DNA of 64,000 nucleotides from Acidianus sp. HS-5 (GTDB lineage Archaea > Thermoproteota > Thermoprotei_A > Sulfolobales > Sulfolobaceae), in assembly GCF_021655615.1 (NCBI RefSeq), contig NZ_AP025245.1:310001-374000 (forward strand), given 5' to 3'. This document shows, one piece after another, positions 53,431 through 60,827 of this stretch. The notes under the pieces are model-generated. The model saw only the letters and a program-made list of their open reading frames with translations, was not told the origin of the DNA and did not search any database. Position numbers and translations under genes: made by a program. Every line of letters starts with the position of its first letter. Position 1 is the first letter of the stretch.

Positions 53431-53524
53431 CATAATAATACGTTTTTGGATTTAGGATATGCGAGCTATGTCGACCTAGAAAAAGTAGCTTAAAAGATAA
53501 AATATATGACCTTTAATTAAGGAT

Positions 53525-54298
53525 ATGTTCTCCCCTGGCGAGGTTTGGAATCCCGTAAACGTGGAAATCCAAGAGAAAGCCCAATGGAAGTGGAAAAGCT
53601 ATTTAGATAAAGGCATAATTGAAAGCAAAAGCGGGAAAGTGTTTGCAGAGTATATACCTTACTCAGTAGATAGGCAGAACTGGGGGATATACCTTCATAA
53701 AAACGAGATAGTGAAGGATGCGGTCATTCTTGCAAAGCTTATGAAAGATAAGAACATTGCAAGGGCTATTGTTGCAGCTTATGTAAGCTTAGTTTTCTTC
53801 CACGAGTTAGCTCACCACGTTATAGAGGATCTGAGGGCTCCCCACTTTAAATATAATGAGGAAGACGAATCGCTGTGTGAATATACAGCGTTTACGCTAA
53901 CCGAGGCTATGCTTAAGAGGAGCCCATTAGAGTTAGGTAACTTTGGTGAACCTAATACTCGTCAGAAGACTGCAGTGCTAGTAGGTGGGATTTCTGAAAA
54001 TCACTTCTTGATAGGTTATCCTCTTCCCGGTTACGCTTTTAAAGGCTTTATGGACATCATAGGAGAAGTAGCAAACCGCGTGCGTATTGTCCCATTCTTT
54101 AATGTTAAGTCATTAGACGCGAAAAAGGTGTTATCTATAATTTACTACTGGAGGGACGAGGCTTACAAGCCGGTAGTCCCCAGTTGGGTTAACGAAAGTG
54201 AATACGTCTCATCCCTGTCTCGGAACTTAGCTGTAGGCTTTGATGACTTGTGGAGTAATGTCGAGTCTGTATATAGCAGGGTGTCCATTGTCAGCTAA
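53525..54298 (+). CDS. HExxH zinc metalloprotease-like protein next to cas genes
   Basis: The 257-aa protein contains H93-ELA-H97 in FFHELAHHVIEDL, with a further Glu (E119, ESLCEYTAFTL) 22 residues downstream, a gluzincin-like zinc site. The remainder is mixed alpha/beta without signal peptide or membrane span, so it acts in the cytosol. It follows the I-D operon by 280 bp and is convergent with the cas6 operon. No known core Cas family matches, so it may be an accessory protease of the CRISPR island. Substrate unknown. Confidence 0.6.
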   Translation: MFSPGEVWNPVNVEIQEKAQWKWKSYLDKGIIESKSGKVFAEYIPYSVDRQNWGIYLHKNEIVKDAVILAKLMKDKNIARAIVAAYVSLVFFHELAHHVIEDLRAPHFKYNEEDESLCEYTAFTLTEAMLKRSPLELGNFGEPNTRQKTAVLVGGISENHFLIGYPLPGYAFKGFMDIIGEVANRVRIVPFFNVKSLDAKKVLSIIYYWRDEAYKPVVPSWVNESEYVSSLSRNLAVGFDDLWSNVESVYSRVSIVS

Positions 54299-54484
54299 AG
54301 GCTCTCTAATACTTGTGAATTGCTTAAGATATTAAGAGCTAGAAATATAATGAAATTAAGATGTGCTTGGTACGAATCATTTATGAAAAAGAGTATATCT
54401 TGTGAACACTGCAAATGTAGTTGTTACTTGAGTTTCTATAAACTTCTTTTTCATAGGATCTGTTGCATATAGCCCGCCTACTCC

Positions 54485-54760
54485 CTAAGTTGTTTTAACT
54501 GTCTCTACCCTTAGTTTCTCCTTTACTATTTTCCTTACCTTTTTCTTTAGTTCCCTGTCCTTCACCCCCTTAAAATTATTATAAAGGTACCATAGGACTA
54601 AGTGGTCGTCGTCCCTCATTTTAGTTAGGTGCTTCCCTAAGTTATTTACCTTCTTTTTGCATACTGGACATGAGTCTAAGTCGCTGTGTGCTCTCCTGAA
54701 GTGCTTTTCTAAACCGCTCAGTCTGCCTAATATCCTTTTACAGACCGGACAATAATACAG
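54485..54760 (-). CDS. Two-zinc-finger (C2H2-like) protein, apparent CTG start after cas6
   Basis: The frame immediately after cas6 encodes YYCPVCKRILGRLSGLEKHF-RRAH, then SCPVCKKKVNNLGKHLTKMR, two tandem C2H2 fingers, followed by a basic helical tail (LKKKVRKIVKEKLRVETVK) and TAG at 54485. There is no ATG, GTG or TTG upstream of the first finger. CTG at 54760, one base past the cas6 stop, is the natural start (91 aa). The fingers suggest DNA or RNA binding, and tight coupling to cas6 suggests a role with crRNA or cas regulation; that is inference. Confidence 0.65.
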   Translation of the reverse strand: MYYCPVCKRILGRLSGLEKHFRRAHSDLDSCPVCKKKVNNLGKHLTKMRDDDHLVLWYLYNNFKGVKDRELKKKVRKIVKEKLRVETVKTT

Positions 54761-54761
54761 C

Positions 54762-55460
54762 TTAAATGCACCCCTTTAAGCTAATCCTCCCGAAGCCGTT
54801 CCTCCTGGAGCTACCTATTCCCTTGGCTACTGCGTTTTCTAAAGCTTTGAGTATTGACTCGTCCTCTATTACTGTGTACCTGAATTTCCCTACTATCCCT
54901 ACTACTTCCTTCCCCGCATAAATCACCTTTGCGTAACTCATAGTTGAAGGCTCTTCCCTCACTTTCCCCTCAAGGCTTAAAGCTAGCTTTGAGTACTCTT
55001 CCCTTGTGAGCTTAAAGTGGTCCATAAAGTTCACTGCAAATACCACGAAAAACGCATTGGTGAACCTCTTTCTTTTATCCTTCCTAAAGGGGTCTGCCAA
55101 GAGAGCAGGGGTTAGTATGTCTATTTCTATGCAGTCGCTTGGCTCGACTTTGACTTCATTCAATTTCACGTCTTTTACCTTCCAGTAAGTATTGAAAACT
55201 CTCTTCTCCTCCAGGACTGTTAAAGCTTTTATAACTTCCTCACTTTTCCCTCCTACTTCGAAAGAGTAGGTCTCTCCTTCCTCAACTTCCATAAAAGTCG
55301 GTAGTGTCGAATACTTTATCATGTAATTTCCTCCTTTCTTCAGTGGTGATATTGAAATTCCCTTTGCGTCCCCTAGGAGGCTTTTCCCGACCTTGGAAGT
55401 GAAAGGTGGAATTATTGCGTTGGATGTAGGTGAAATATAGACCTCTGCAATTGCATACAC
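54762..55460 (-). CDS. cas6: crRNA-processing endoribonuclease Cas6
   Basis: The GTG at 55460 (VYAIAEVYISP) is preferred: it lies 5 bases after the stop of the upstream gene; the ORF could extend to 55544 but would overlap that gene by 79 bp. The 232-aa product ends GIGSSRRNGFGRISL, the Cas6 glycine-rich loop that binds repeat RNA. It would cut pre-crRNA from both arrays, as it is the only cas6 seen. A catalytic His is not assigned. Confidence 0.85.
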   Translation of the reverse strand: MYAIAEVYISPTSNAIIPPFTSKVGKSLLGDAKGISISPLKKGGNYMIKYSTLPTFMEVEEGETYSFEVGGKSEEVIKALTVLEEKRVFNTYWKVKDVKLNEVKVEPSDCIEIDILTPALLADPFRKDKRKRFTNAFFVVFAVNFMDHFKLTREEYSKLALSLEGKVREEPSTMSYAKVIYAGKEVVGIVGKFRYTVIEDESILKALENAVAKGIGSSRRNGFGRISLKGCI

Positions 55461-55465
55461 ATTTA

Positions 55466-55987
55466 TCACCTTTTGTGTGATAATAACTCTTTTATGATGG
55501 CTATTGCAGAAGTCCAGTCTACTGTTTCCTTTCCCATGAAGCACACAGAGAAGACGTCTATAGTAGTAGCGACGTTGCCTTTGTGATTTACTGAAATTGT
55601 TATTGGCTTAACGCTCTCTGACAGCCCTAGGGCTATTAATATGGTGGAGTAAATTAGTACCTTGGTCATAGTAAATGGTAAATTTTCTGCAAGCGTTACT
55701 TCAATTATTGCATTACCTGCTAATACGTCAGGACACGCAATGGGGATGTTGCATAAGAGATCCCTCTGTGTGTCAGAGAAGTTTAGTTTAAGGTAGCTGT
55801 TTACTGCGTTTATTACGAAAGTCTTACTGGTTTTCCTGAGCGTGAGGTCTTGCTTACCGTAGTTTGTCCCCACAATAACCTCTGTAAGGTCCTTTGCTTC
55901 CCTATCCTTTTGTAAGCGTATTTTCTCATTAGCTGAAATGCTCAAGATTTTCCTTAGCTCTACCAATTCTAAGATCATCTCAAGCAC
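55466..55987 (-). CDS. Unknown protein of the cas6 operon
   Basis: The gene encodes 173 aa and overlaps the Cas4-like gene by 8 bp upstream; it ends 5 bp before cas6. Sequence is alpha/beta: KIRLQKDREAKDLTEVIVGT, LRKTSKTFVINAVNSYLKLN, IACPDVLAGNAIIEVTLAEN, then a hydrophobic helix and a strand with SVNHKGNVATTIDVFSV. No recognised Cas family or metal motif. Its fixed position between a Cas4-like nuclease and Cas6 makes it a candidate unreported CRISPR-linked protein. Confidence 0.6.
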   Translation of the reverse strand: MLEMILELVELRKILSISANEKIRLQKDREAKDLTEVIVGTNYGKQDLTLRKTSKTFVINAVNSYLKLNFSDTQRDLLCNIPIACPDVLAGNAIIEVTLAENLPFTMTKVLIYSTILIALGLSESVKPITISVNHKGNVATTIDVFSVCFMGKETVDWTSAIAIIKELLSHKR

Positions 55988-56657
55988 CTCTAGTTATGCA
56001 GTTGAATATCCTTTCAGCCTTGTACTCTGTCATTACGTTATTAGGGACTTCCAAGTCTCTAATGTTTATACGTACTTCGTGGATGTCTATTTTCTTCAGT
56101 ATTGCAGTGTAGTCCACTTCATGGGTTTCAGCATTATCAATCTTAGTTGTATCATGGTCTAAGTATCCTACAGCTACATATAATCTAGGATAGTGTAGCT
56201 TACCGCTTAAAATGCCTAAAGTCCCGTATAGAGTTGCCTCCACTATTCCTTTAAGTATTAACTTATTTGCTCTGCGTGCGAACGTCGACTTTATTTCTGC
56301 TACTTCTCCATTCACAGTTATTAAGTCAGCTTTGCCATGAATTCCTTCATACTGTAGATCTCTAACATCTTTCTTTACATAACCTAAGTACATTAGTTTT
56401 TTCTTTATTGCTTTTTCTCCCGATAACGTCTCTCCTACTGAAGGTAAAATTTCGAGAAGGTTGTTGGATATTGTTGTTACTGAATTTTCTGGTGGCAGTC
56501 TCGACTTTATCCTCTGTAGTTCTATTTCTTGATTTATGTTAACAGTCTTGTACTGCCTTGAGATTATGTAAATATCGTCTGATAGTTTGAAATAGTATGC
56601 GTCCTGTATAATGTTAGATACTCCTAAATAGTATGCACTCAGAGGCTCCATCATCAT
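55980..56657 (-). CDS. Cas4-like PD-(D/E)XK nuclease without iron-sulfur cysteines
   Basis: The 225-aa protein has a RecB/Cas4-type core: GIHGKADLITV (D111), GEVAEIKST (E121-I-K123) and a following helix with Q/T-like motif (LILKGIVEATLYGTL). Only one Cys is present, near the C-terminus, so the Fe-S cluster of classical Cas4 is absent. It is the first gene of the operon with the 173-aa unknown, cas6 and the zinc finger. It may replace or complement the cas4 at 44.5 kb, whose third motif is altered. Confidence 0.7.
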   Translation of the reverse strand: MMMEPLSAYYLGVSNIIQDAYYFKLSDDIYIISRQYKTVNINQEIELQRIKSRLPPENSVTTISNNLLEILPSVGETLSGEKAIKKKLMYLGYVKKDVRDLQYEGIHGKADLITVNGEVAEIKSTFARRANKLILKGIVEATLYGTLGILSGKLHYPRLYVAVGYLDHDTTKIDNAETHEVDYTAILKKIDIHEVRINIRDLEVPNNVMTEYKAERIFNCITRGA

Positions 56658-56709
56658 CGCCTCCTCACTGTGCAGTACTATGGTTTACTTCCTTCTTTTC
56701 GTTATTTTT

Positions 56710-56739
56710 ATTTATATAAATTAGATTTATATAAATTAG
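56710..56739 (-). promoter_or_regulatory. Tandem 15-bp TATA-containing repeat
   Basis: TTTATATAAATTAGA occurs twice head to tail. It precedes the Cas4-like/cas6 operon (start 56657) by 53 bp and could provide twin TATA boxes. Confidence 0.45.
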
Positions 56740-56817
56740 ACAGACTTCTTCTACGTCCATTTTAACCACTTTAATTCTTGATTTCTCCTAGACATTTATA
56801 AACTTTTTGATGTTAAT

Positions 56818-56908
56818 TGCTTTGTTGTTAACCCTTAGGTGTTAAGCATTGTTTCTTAAATCAAGTTAATGGGTCAATGTTAGCCTTAGATAAAAATTGA
56901 ACAAATCT
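56818..56908. repeat. Family A element, diverged copy
   Basis: Begins GCTTTGTTGTTAACCCTTAG and carries GGTGTTAAGC, TTAAATCAAGTTAAT and GATAAAAATTGAAC. About 91 bp, shorter than the full element. Between the cas6 operon and the retropepsin-like gene. Confidence 0.45.
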
Positions 56909-57033
56909 GCTATAGCTGATAAACCTTGGTGAAAAAACTCTCATTCTGGGTAAAATGGACTGAGAAGCTAGTCTTTCTACTTTCAGTTCATTAGAGGTAT
57001 TTATACTATTTATGCTATGGTTTTTAAGTTTAA

Positions 57034-57417
57034 TTAGAGGGGATCCCCTATGCAGACCTCCTTCCCTTTCCTAAATTCTATGTGAAGCATTTTTTGTAAT
57101 TCTCTTCCTAAAAGTGAAATTTCTCTACCTAAGATTGGGCTTTCAATAAACGTATCTAGTGTAATTTTACCTATTTTCACAAATGCTTTAGCAACTCTAG
57201 TCTTAACAATTCCGTTAATCGTCGCGTAAACTCTGGGGTTCTCCAATTCAATGGAATTAACTTTGCTGTAAACCGAAGGTGGAATTAAAAGGTAGCCAGA
57301 GAACCCCGTATCTATTAGTGCTTCAACTTCCACGGAATTCCCAGTATAAGGATCTGTTATGGTAATAGGTAAGATGGGCTTATCATTTATTCTAAAGCAA
57401 TCGAGGACCATCCCCAC
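57034..57417 (-). CDS. Retropepsin-like aspartic protease domain protein
   Basis: The 127-aa product has one D-T-G (EALIDTGFSGYLLIPPSV) and a second beta half ending SLLGRELQKMLHIEF, the clan AA fold. It overlaps the upstream RHH/DUF5678-like gene by 31 bp, so they form a pair. The same fold occurs at 3.5 kb with a different partner. It could act as a toxin-like or housekeeping protease; the role in such pairs is not established. Confidence 0.6.
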   Translation of the reverse strand: MGMVLDCFRINDKPILPITITDPYTGNSVEVEALIDTGFSGYLLIPPSVYSKVNSIELENPRVYATINGIVKTRVAKAFVKIGKITLDTFIESPILGREISLLGRELQKMLHIEFRKGKEVCIGDPL

Positions 57418-57749
57418 TCTCCCATACCTTGCTCGTAATTCTTACTTCCTATCATACACTTTTTATGTCCTCTCCCTTTTTCTACTGCCTCCTTTTCGCT
57501 ATCAAATGCTCCAATATATTCTCCGTCGCAAGCCAAAACGTATTTTCCTTCATTATACGCCTTTAATGCCTCGGGGTTAGTTTTAAGCACGACGTAATTG
57601 TAATCCCAGACACCTTCAGTTACGTTTAACCATAGTGATATTGCCTGCTGTATTGCCTCTGAAACGCTTATCCCTAATAAGGCAGCTTTAGCTTTTAACA
57701 TCCTATAAAGCTGCTCATCCATGTTCTTTATCAGTACTTTCGTCGTCAT
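57387..57749 (-). CDS. RHH antitoxin-like protein fused to a DUF5678-type domain
   Basis: In the 120-aa product, residues 1-45 are ribbon-helix-helix-like (KVLIKNMDEQLYRMLKAKAA, then SVSEAIQQAISLWLN). Residues about 55-100 form a small domain (YNEGKYVLACDGEYIGAFDS) typical of DUF5678. It is first in a two-gene unit with the retropepsin-like protein and probably controls its own promoter. Confidence 0.65.
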   Translation of the reverse strand: MTTKVLIKNMDEQLYRMLKAKAALLGISVSEAIQQAISLWLNVTEGVWDYNYVVLKTNPEALKAYNEGKYVLACDGEYIGAFDSEKEAVEKGRGHKKCMIGSKNYEQGMGEWGWSSIALE

Positions 57750-57855
57750 ATGTTAAACTAGGTAAGAAGTATAATAAAGGTTATCTCAATGAATTTTTCC
57801 ACTAGTGTTCTTACTTTCATATAAATATTAATAATTAGAGTATTGAAACAATAAG

Positions 57856-57960
57856 TTTTGTGGTACTTTAGGTGTTAAGCCTTGTTTTTCTTAAATTCTA
57901 AATCGCGTTAATTTGAAAGAAAGTCTAATATCGACTTTAATAAAGATCTCCACAAAGCAG
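57856..57960. repeat. MITE-like element, family A copy (short)
   Basis: 105 bp with ends TTTTGTGG and CACAAAGC. It contains TTAGGTGTTAAGC and CTTAAATTC, and sits in the promoter-proximal region of the type III-D operon, about 40 bp before its TATA-like element. Confidence 0.5.
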
Positions 57961-57999
57961 AAACAATAACAAGTACTGTTATCTAGAAAGAGTAAAGCA

Positions 58000-58009
58000 T
58001 TTAATATAT
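58000..58009 (+). promoter_or_regulatory. TATA-like element of the type III-D operon
   Basis: TTTAATATAT lies about 25 bp upstream of the GTG start of the first gene, the spacing of a leaderless archaeal transcript. All downstream III-D genes overlap, so one promoter here could drive the whole unit. Confidence 0.45.
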
Positions 58010-58027
58010 CCAAACTACTAATTCCTT

Positions 58028-58378
58028 GTGTCCCAGCAGATTTCGACTCAAAAGCTCCTAGATATGGCTACAGAAATAGCAGTTTCAGGAAAGAGAGAAA
58101 AAGGGTTTTCTTCCTCACAAATAAACTCCTTCATAGAATACGCACAACAGAGCAGGGACGTAAATCTCGTCTCTCTGTTTATAATAAGGCAGGCACAAAG
58201 GGGTCGCTTCATAAACACCGGAAAGCTTTTAGTTAAATACATTACGCAGTTAAACGACATAAACAAGGTAATAGAGCTTTTAGGTTACGTGAAGTGGTTG
58301 AGCGAATCAATAGAAGAAGTAAGAGTAGACTTCAACACTAAAAGCTTTCATGACTTGTTAAAACAAATAGTGCAGTGA
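58028..58378 (+). CDS. Type III small subunit Cas11 (Csm2-like)
   Basis: GTG at 58028 opens a 116-aa all-helical protein (SQINSFIEYAQQSRDVNLVS; RFINTGKLLVKYITQLNDIN) of the size of Csm2/Cas11. It is first in a co-translated operon with Cas7-type RAMPs and Cas10, as in the Csm-type III-D locus of Sulfolobus. The small subunit lines the inner filament of the complex. Confidence 0.7.
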   Translation: MSQQISTQKLLDMATEIAVSGKREKGFSSSQINSFIEYAQQSRDVNLVSLFIIRQAQRGRFINTGKLLVKYITQLNDINKVIELLGYVKWLSESIEEVRVDFNTKSFHDLLKQIVQ

Positions 58379-59097
58379 TAGATATGGACTTCTCTTCATT
58401 TCAATCCATATATGAAATAACCGGGAAATTGGCAAACCTTTCCTCACTAAGGATAGGCACCGGGAAAGTTTCACGTTTTGACGAACCTACAGATAACCCA
58501 GTGATAACTATTAACGGGAAACCTTACATCCCAGGCTCTACAATGAAGGGAGCTTTAAGGAACTTAGTGGAAATGTATTCAAAGACGCGCGGTTGGAACA
58601 TAATTTACCCTTACGAGAAAGTCAACGCAAAAGACGAAGAAGAGGAAGAGAAAGCGTACGCGAATTGCATTCCCTGTTACTTATTTGGCTCTCCTGCTTT
58701 TGCCTCAAGGGTCTTTGTCTTCGACTCACCTATTTCTTCAGATTACGTGAGGACTTACAGGACAATGGTGGCAATAAACAGGACTTTTGGTGCGCAACAA
58801 CCCAAGAACCTATACACTCTTGATTACATAGAGCCCGGAGCGTCTTTTGACTTCAGGATGAGGGTATTTAACGTAGACTTAGAAGAACCTAAAGAGGAAA
58901 CAGAAAAGGAGGCAGTAGAAGCATTTAGGTTTGCGTTATCGCTCCTCATAAATGAAGGTATAATGATAGGAAATAGGAAAAGCATAGGACTAGGGTTAGT
59001 TAAGCTAGAAAACCCTACAGTAGTAAAGTTCACTTTGAAGGAAGGAATGCTAAAAGAGGAAAAAATAGAGGTAAAGAAGATCTTGGGTGAGAAGTGA
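58375..59097 (+). CDS. Type III-D Cas7-type RAMP (Csm3-like)
   Basis: The 240-aa protein has a RAMP fold: GKLANLSSLRIGTGKV, then DNPVI with an Asp in the position of the Csm3 target-RNA cleavage residue, IPGSTMKGALRNLVE, a Cys-x2-Cys (ANCIPCYLFGS), and the C-terminal glycine-rich GNRKSIGLGLVKL. It should be a backbone subunit that binds the crRNA and cuts target RNA. Overlaps both neighbours by 4 bp. Confidence 0.8.
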   Translation: MIDMDFSSFQSIYEITGKLANLSSLRIGTGKVSRFDEPTDNPVITINGKPYIPGSTMKGALRNLVEMYSKTRGWNIIYPYEKVNAKDEEEEEKAYANCIPCYLFGSPAFASRVFVFDSPISSDYVRTYRTMVAINRTFGAQQPKNLYTLDYIEPGASFDFRMRVFNVDLEEPKEETEKEAVEAFRFALSLLINEGIMIGNRKSIGLGLVKLENPTVVKFTLKEGMLKEEKIEVKKILGEK

Positions 59098-59927
59098 CGT
59101 TCTTACACGAAGAGCTAATAAGGAGAGTAGAGATTAAAGGGGTCGTAAGGAACGATTCTCCAATAAGGGTAGGTAGTAGGGACACAGTGGACTTTACTTC
59201 AACTGCACGTGTACAACTTTTAAAGAACTCATCCGGAGTACCTTACATTCCTGGCTCAACGTGGAAAGGAGTATTCCGCTCTACTGGGGAGGCAATTGCT
59301 AGAAAAAGAGGGCTTTACACCTGTACCGGGCTAACGAGGGAAACTTGCGTGGACAAAATACCGAACTTTCAAGACATCATTTCCTCCAATGTGGAAGAGG
59401 CTAAGAAGTTATTCTGGGAAAAGACCTGCATAAACTGTAAGGTTTTTGGTGCACAGTCAGTAATTTCTGCAGTTTACTTTTTCGATTCTTACCCACTAGA
59501 CTATAAGATAGGAGTAAAGACTATCATAGCGGTAAGCAGGGAGAACGGCGCAGTAGCAAAAGGCGCTCTGGGGACCGCCGAGTATATTGAGCCAAACTCC
59601 ACTTTCACTTTCTTAATGCTTGGGGAGAACTTGCCAAATTACGCAATAGGTTATATACTGTCTATAATGAAGGCTTTGCACGGTGGAGTTTACCAAGTTG
59701 GAGGTTATAAGAGCAGAGGGTTCGGTTTCGTTAATTTTGCGAAGGTAGAGCTAAGAGTATCACACTACACTGAAAAGAGTGGGTCGGGAAATTCCCTCTC
59801 ACCACTTGACGACTTTGATCTAAAGGCTGATTACACTCCAGGAGAGATGAATGGGGACGAGTTCTTCAATAAGAATTCCTCGTTAATAGAGGTGTTTAAC
59901 CATGCAGGGATCAAATACCCAATGTAG
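59094..59927 (+). CDS. Type III-D Cas7-type RAMP
   Basis: GTG start, 277 aa. It has RAMP features: IRVGSRDTVDFTS, YIPGSTWKGVFRSTGEA, CINCKVFGAQSVISAVYFFD and GGYKSRGFGFVNFA. There is an extra Cys pair in the insertion (CTGLTRETC). A D-T-V-D at the catalytic loop may cut RNA. It overlaps the next RAMP by 26 bp in another frame, unusually long for the operon. Confidence 0.8.
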   Translation: MTFLHEELIRRVEIKGVVRNDSPIRVGSRDTVDFTSTARVQLLKNSSGVPYIPGSTWKGVFRSTGEAIARKRGLYTCTGLTRETCVDKIPNFQDIISSNVEEAKKLFWEKTCINCKVFGAQSVISAVYFFDSYPLDYKIGVKTIIAVSRENGAVAKGALGTAEYIEPNSTFTFLMLGENLPNYAIGYILSIMKALHGGVYQVGGYKSRGFGFVNFAKVELRVSHYTEKSGSGNSLSPLDDFDLKADYTPGEMNGDEFFNKNSSLIEVFNHAGIKYPM

Positions 59928-60696
59928 ATCTCCTCCAACTCCCAGAAACCAGGGAGAAAAGAGGAAGGTGCACGTAAAGATTAACGTAATATCTGAATAT
60001 CTGCATATATCCGAGAACCCGAAGCCAATGCCTTCGGAAATTAAAAAGAACTCTGCCGTTATTTCGCAATTCATACAGACAGGTAGAGCGGAAGTTGCGG
60101 TAGAGAGGGACTTCGTTCACTTTACCAGGGTAGGAGATGATATAGCAATCCCAGCTAACACTGTAAGGGGAGCAGTAAGGAGTAGGCTTGAGGTACTTTA
60201 CGATTGTTCTTGTTACAACTTTTTAGGCAACAGACCTTCAACAACTGTCTCAAGAAAATATAAGGAAATATTTAGACCGAAGAGGAAACACAGCGACAAC
60301 TTCGAGGAAGAAGGAGTCGTGTGCCCGGTATGTAACGTTTTCGGCACTGCAGGTTTAGCTAGTAGGATAACTTTTACAGACTTTAAGCTAACCAAGGGTA
60401 ACGTAAAGTTCCTTAACATGCAGGGGTTCACATACGAGGTAGTCACTAGAGGTTCAACCTTTGAAGGTGACGTAATAGGTAACCTCACTATGGAGGAGTG
60501 GGGGATGTTACTCTGGGGAATGGGTTGTAGGAAAGGTAAATTTAAGGTGATGCTTATGGGTAGGTTTAAGTTCCAGAGGAAGGACTTCGCAAGAGTAAAA
60601 TTTGAAGTAGACGACCAAGACTTAATTAAGGCATGCGAGGAGTTTGAGAATAAGAACTCAAGATACTTACACGACGTGGAGGAGGATTGGAAATGA
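59902..60696 (+). CDS. Type III-D Cas7/Csm5-like RAMP
   Basis: The 264-aa RAMP carries a diverged first strand region with two loops, DDIAIPANTVRGAVRSRLEV (the IPGS/KGALR equivalent), Cys pairs (YDCSCYNFLG; CPVCNVFGTAGLASR) and TFEGDVIGNLT. No Asp is visible at the usual cleavage position. The first residues overlap the previous gene, so a later start (for example near VHVKINVISEY) is possible but has no ATG/GTG/TTG in a better place. Confidence 0.75.
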   Translation: MQGSNTQCRSPPTPRNQGEKRKVHVKINVISEYLHISENPKPMPSEIKKNSAVISQFIQTGRAEVAVERDFVHFTRVGDDIAIPANTVRGAVRSRLEVLYDCSCYNFLGNRPSTTVSRKYKEIFRPKRKHSDNFEEEGVVCPVCNVFGTAGLASRITFTDFKLTKGNVKFLNMQGFTYEVVTRGSTFEGDVIGNLTMEEWGMLLWGMGCRKGKFKVMLMGRFKFQRKDFARVKFEVDDQDLIKACEEFENKNSRYLHDVEEDWK

Positions 60697-60827
60697 AGAT
60701 ATGCATTAAGAGAGATCTTTCAGTAACTTTAGACGAGGAGAAGGAGTGCGTTAAGGTAGTTGAAGCTAAGGAGGAAGAAGGAGAGAAGTTGAAAGTGGAA
60801 GGTATTGAATACATGAAGGGTGATTGA
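60693..60827 (+). CDS. 44-aa acidic protein inside the III-D operon
   Basis: ATG at 60693 overlaps the preceding stop, and the frame overlaps the start of cas10 by 8 bp, so it is translated as part of the operon. The peptide begins KICIKRDLSVTLDEEKECVK and is rich in Glu and Lys, with two Cys. No known family. Perfect start-stop coupling on both sides argues that it is a real gene rather than chance. Confidence 0.6.
   Translation: MKICIKRDLSVTLDEEKECVKVVEAKEEEGEKLKVEGIEYMKGD

Noticed and set aside
57359..57580. 73-aa plus-strand frame
   Set aside because: Antisense to the overlapping RHH and retropepsin-like genes, which have clear domains.
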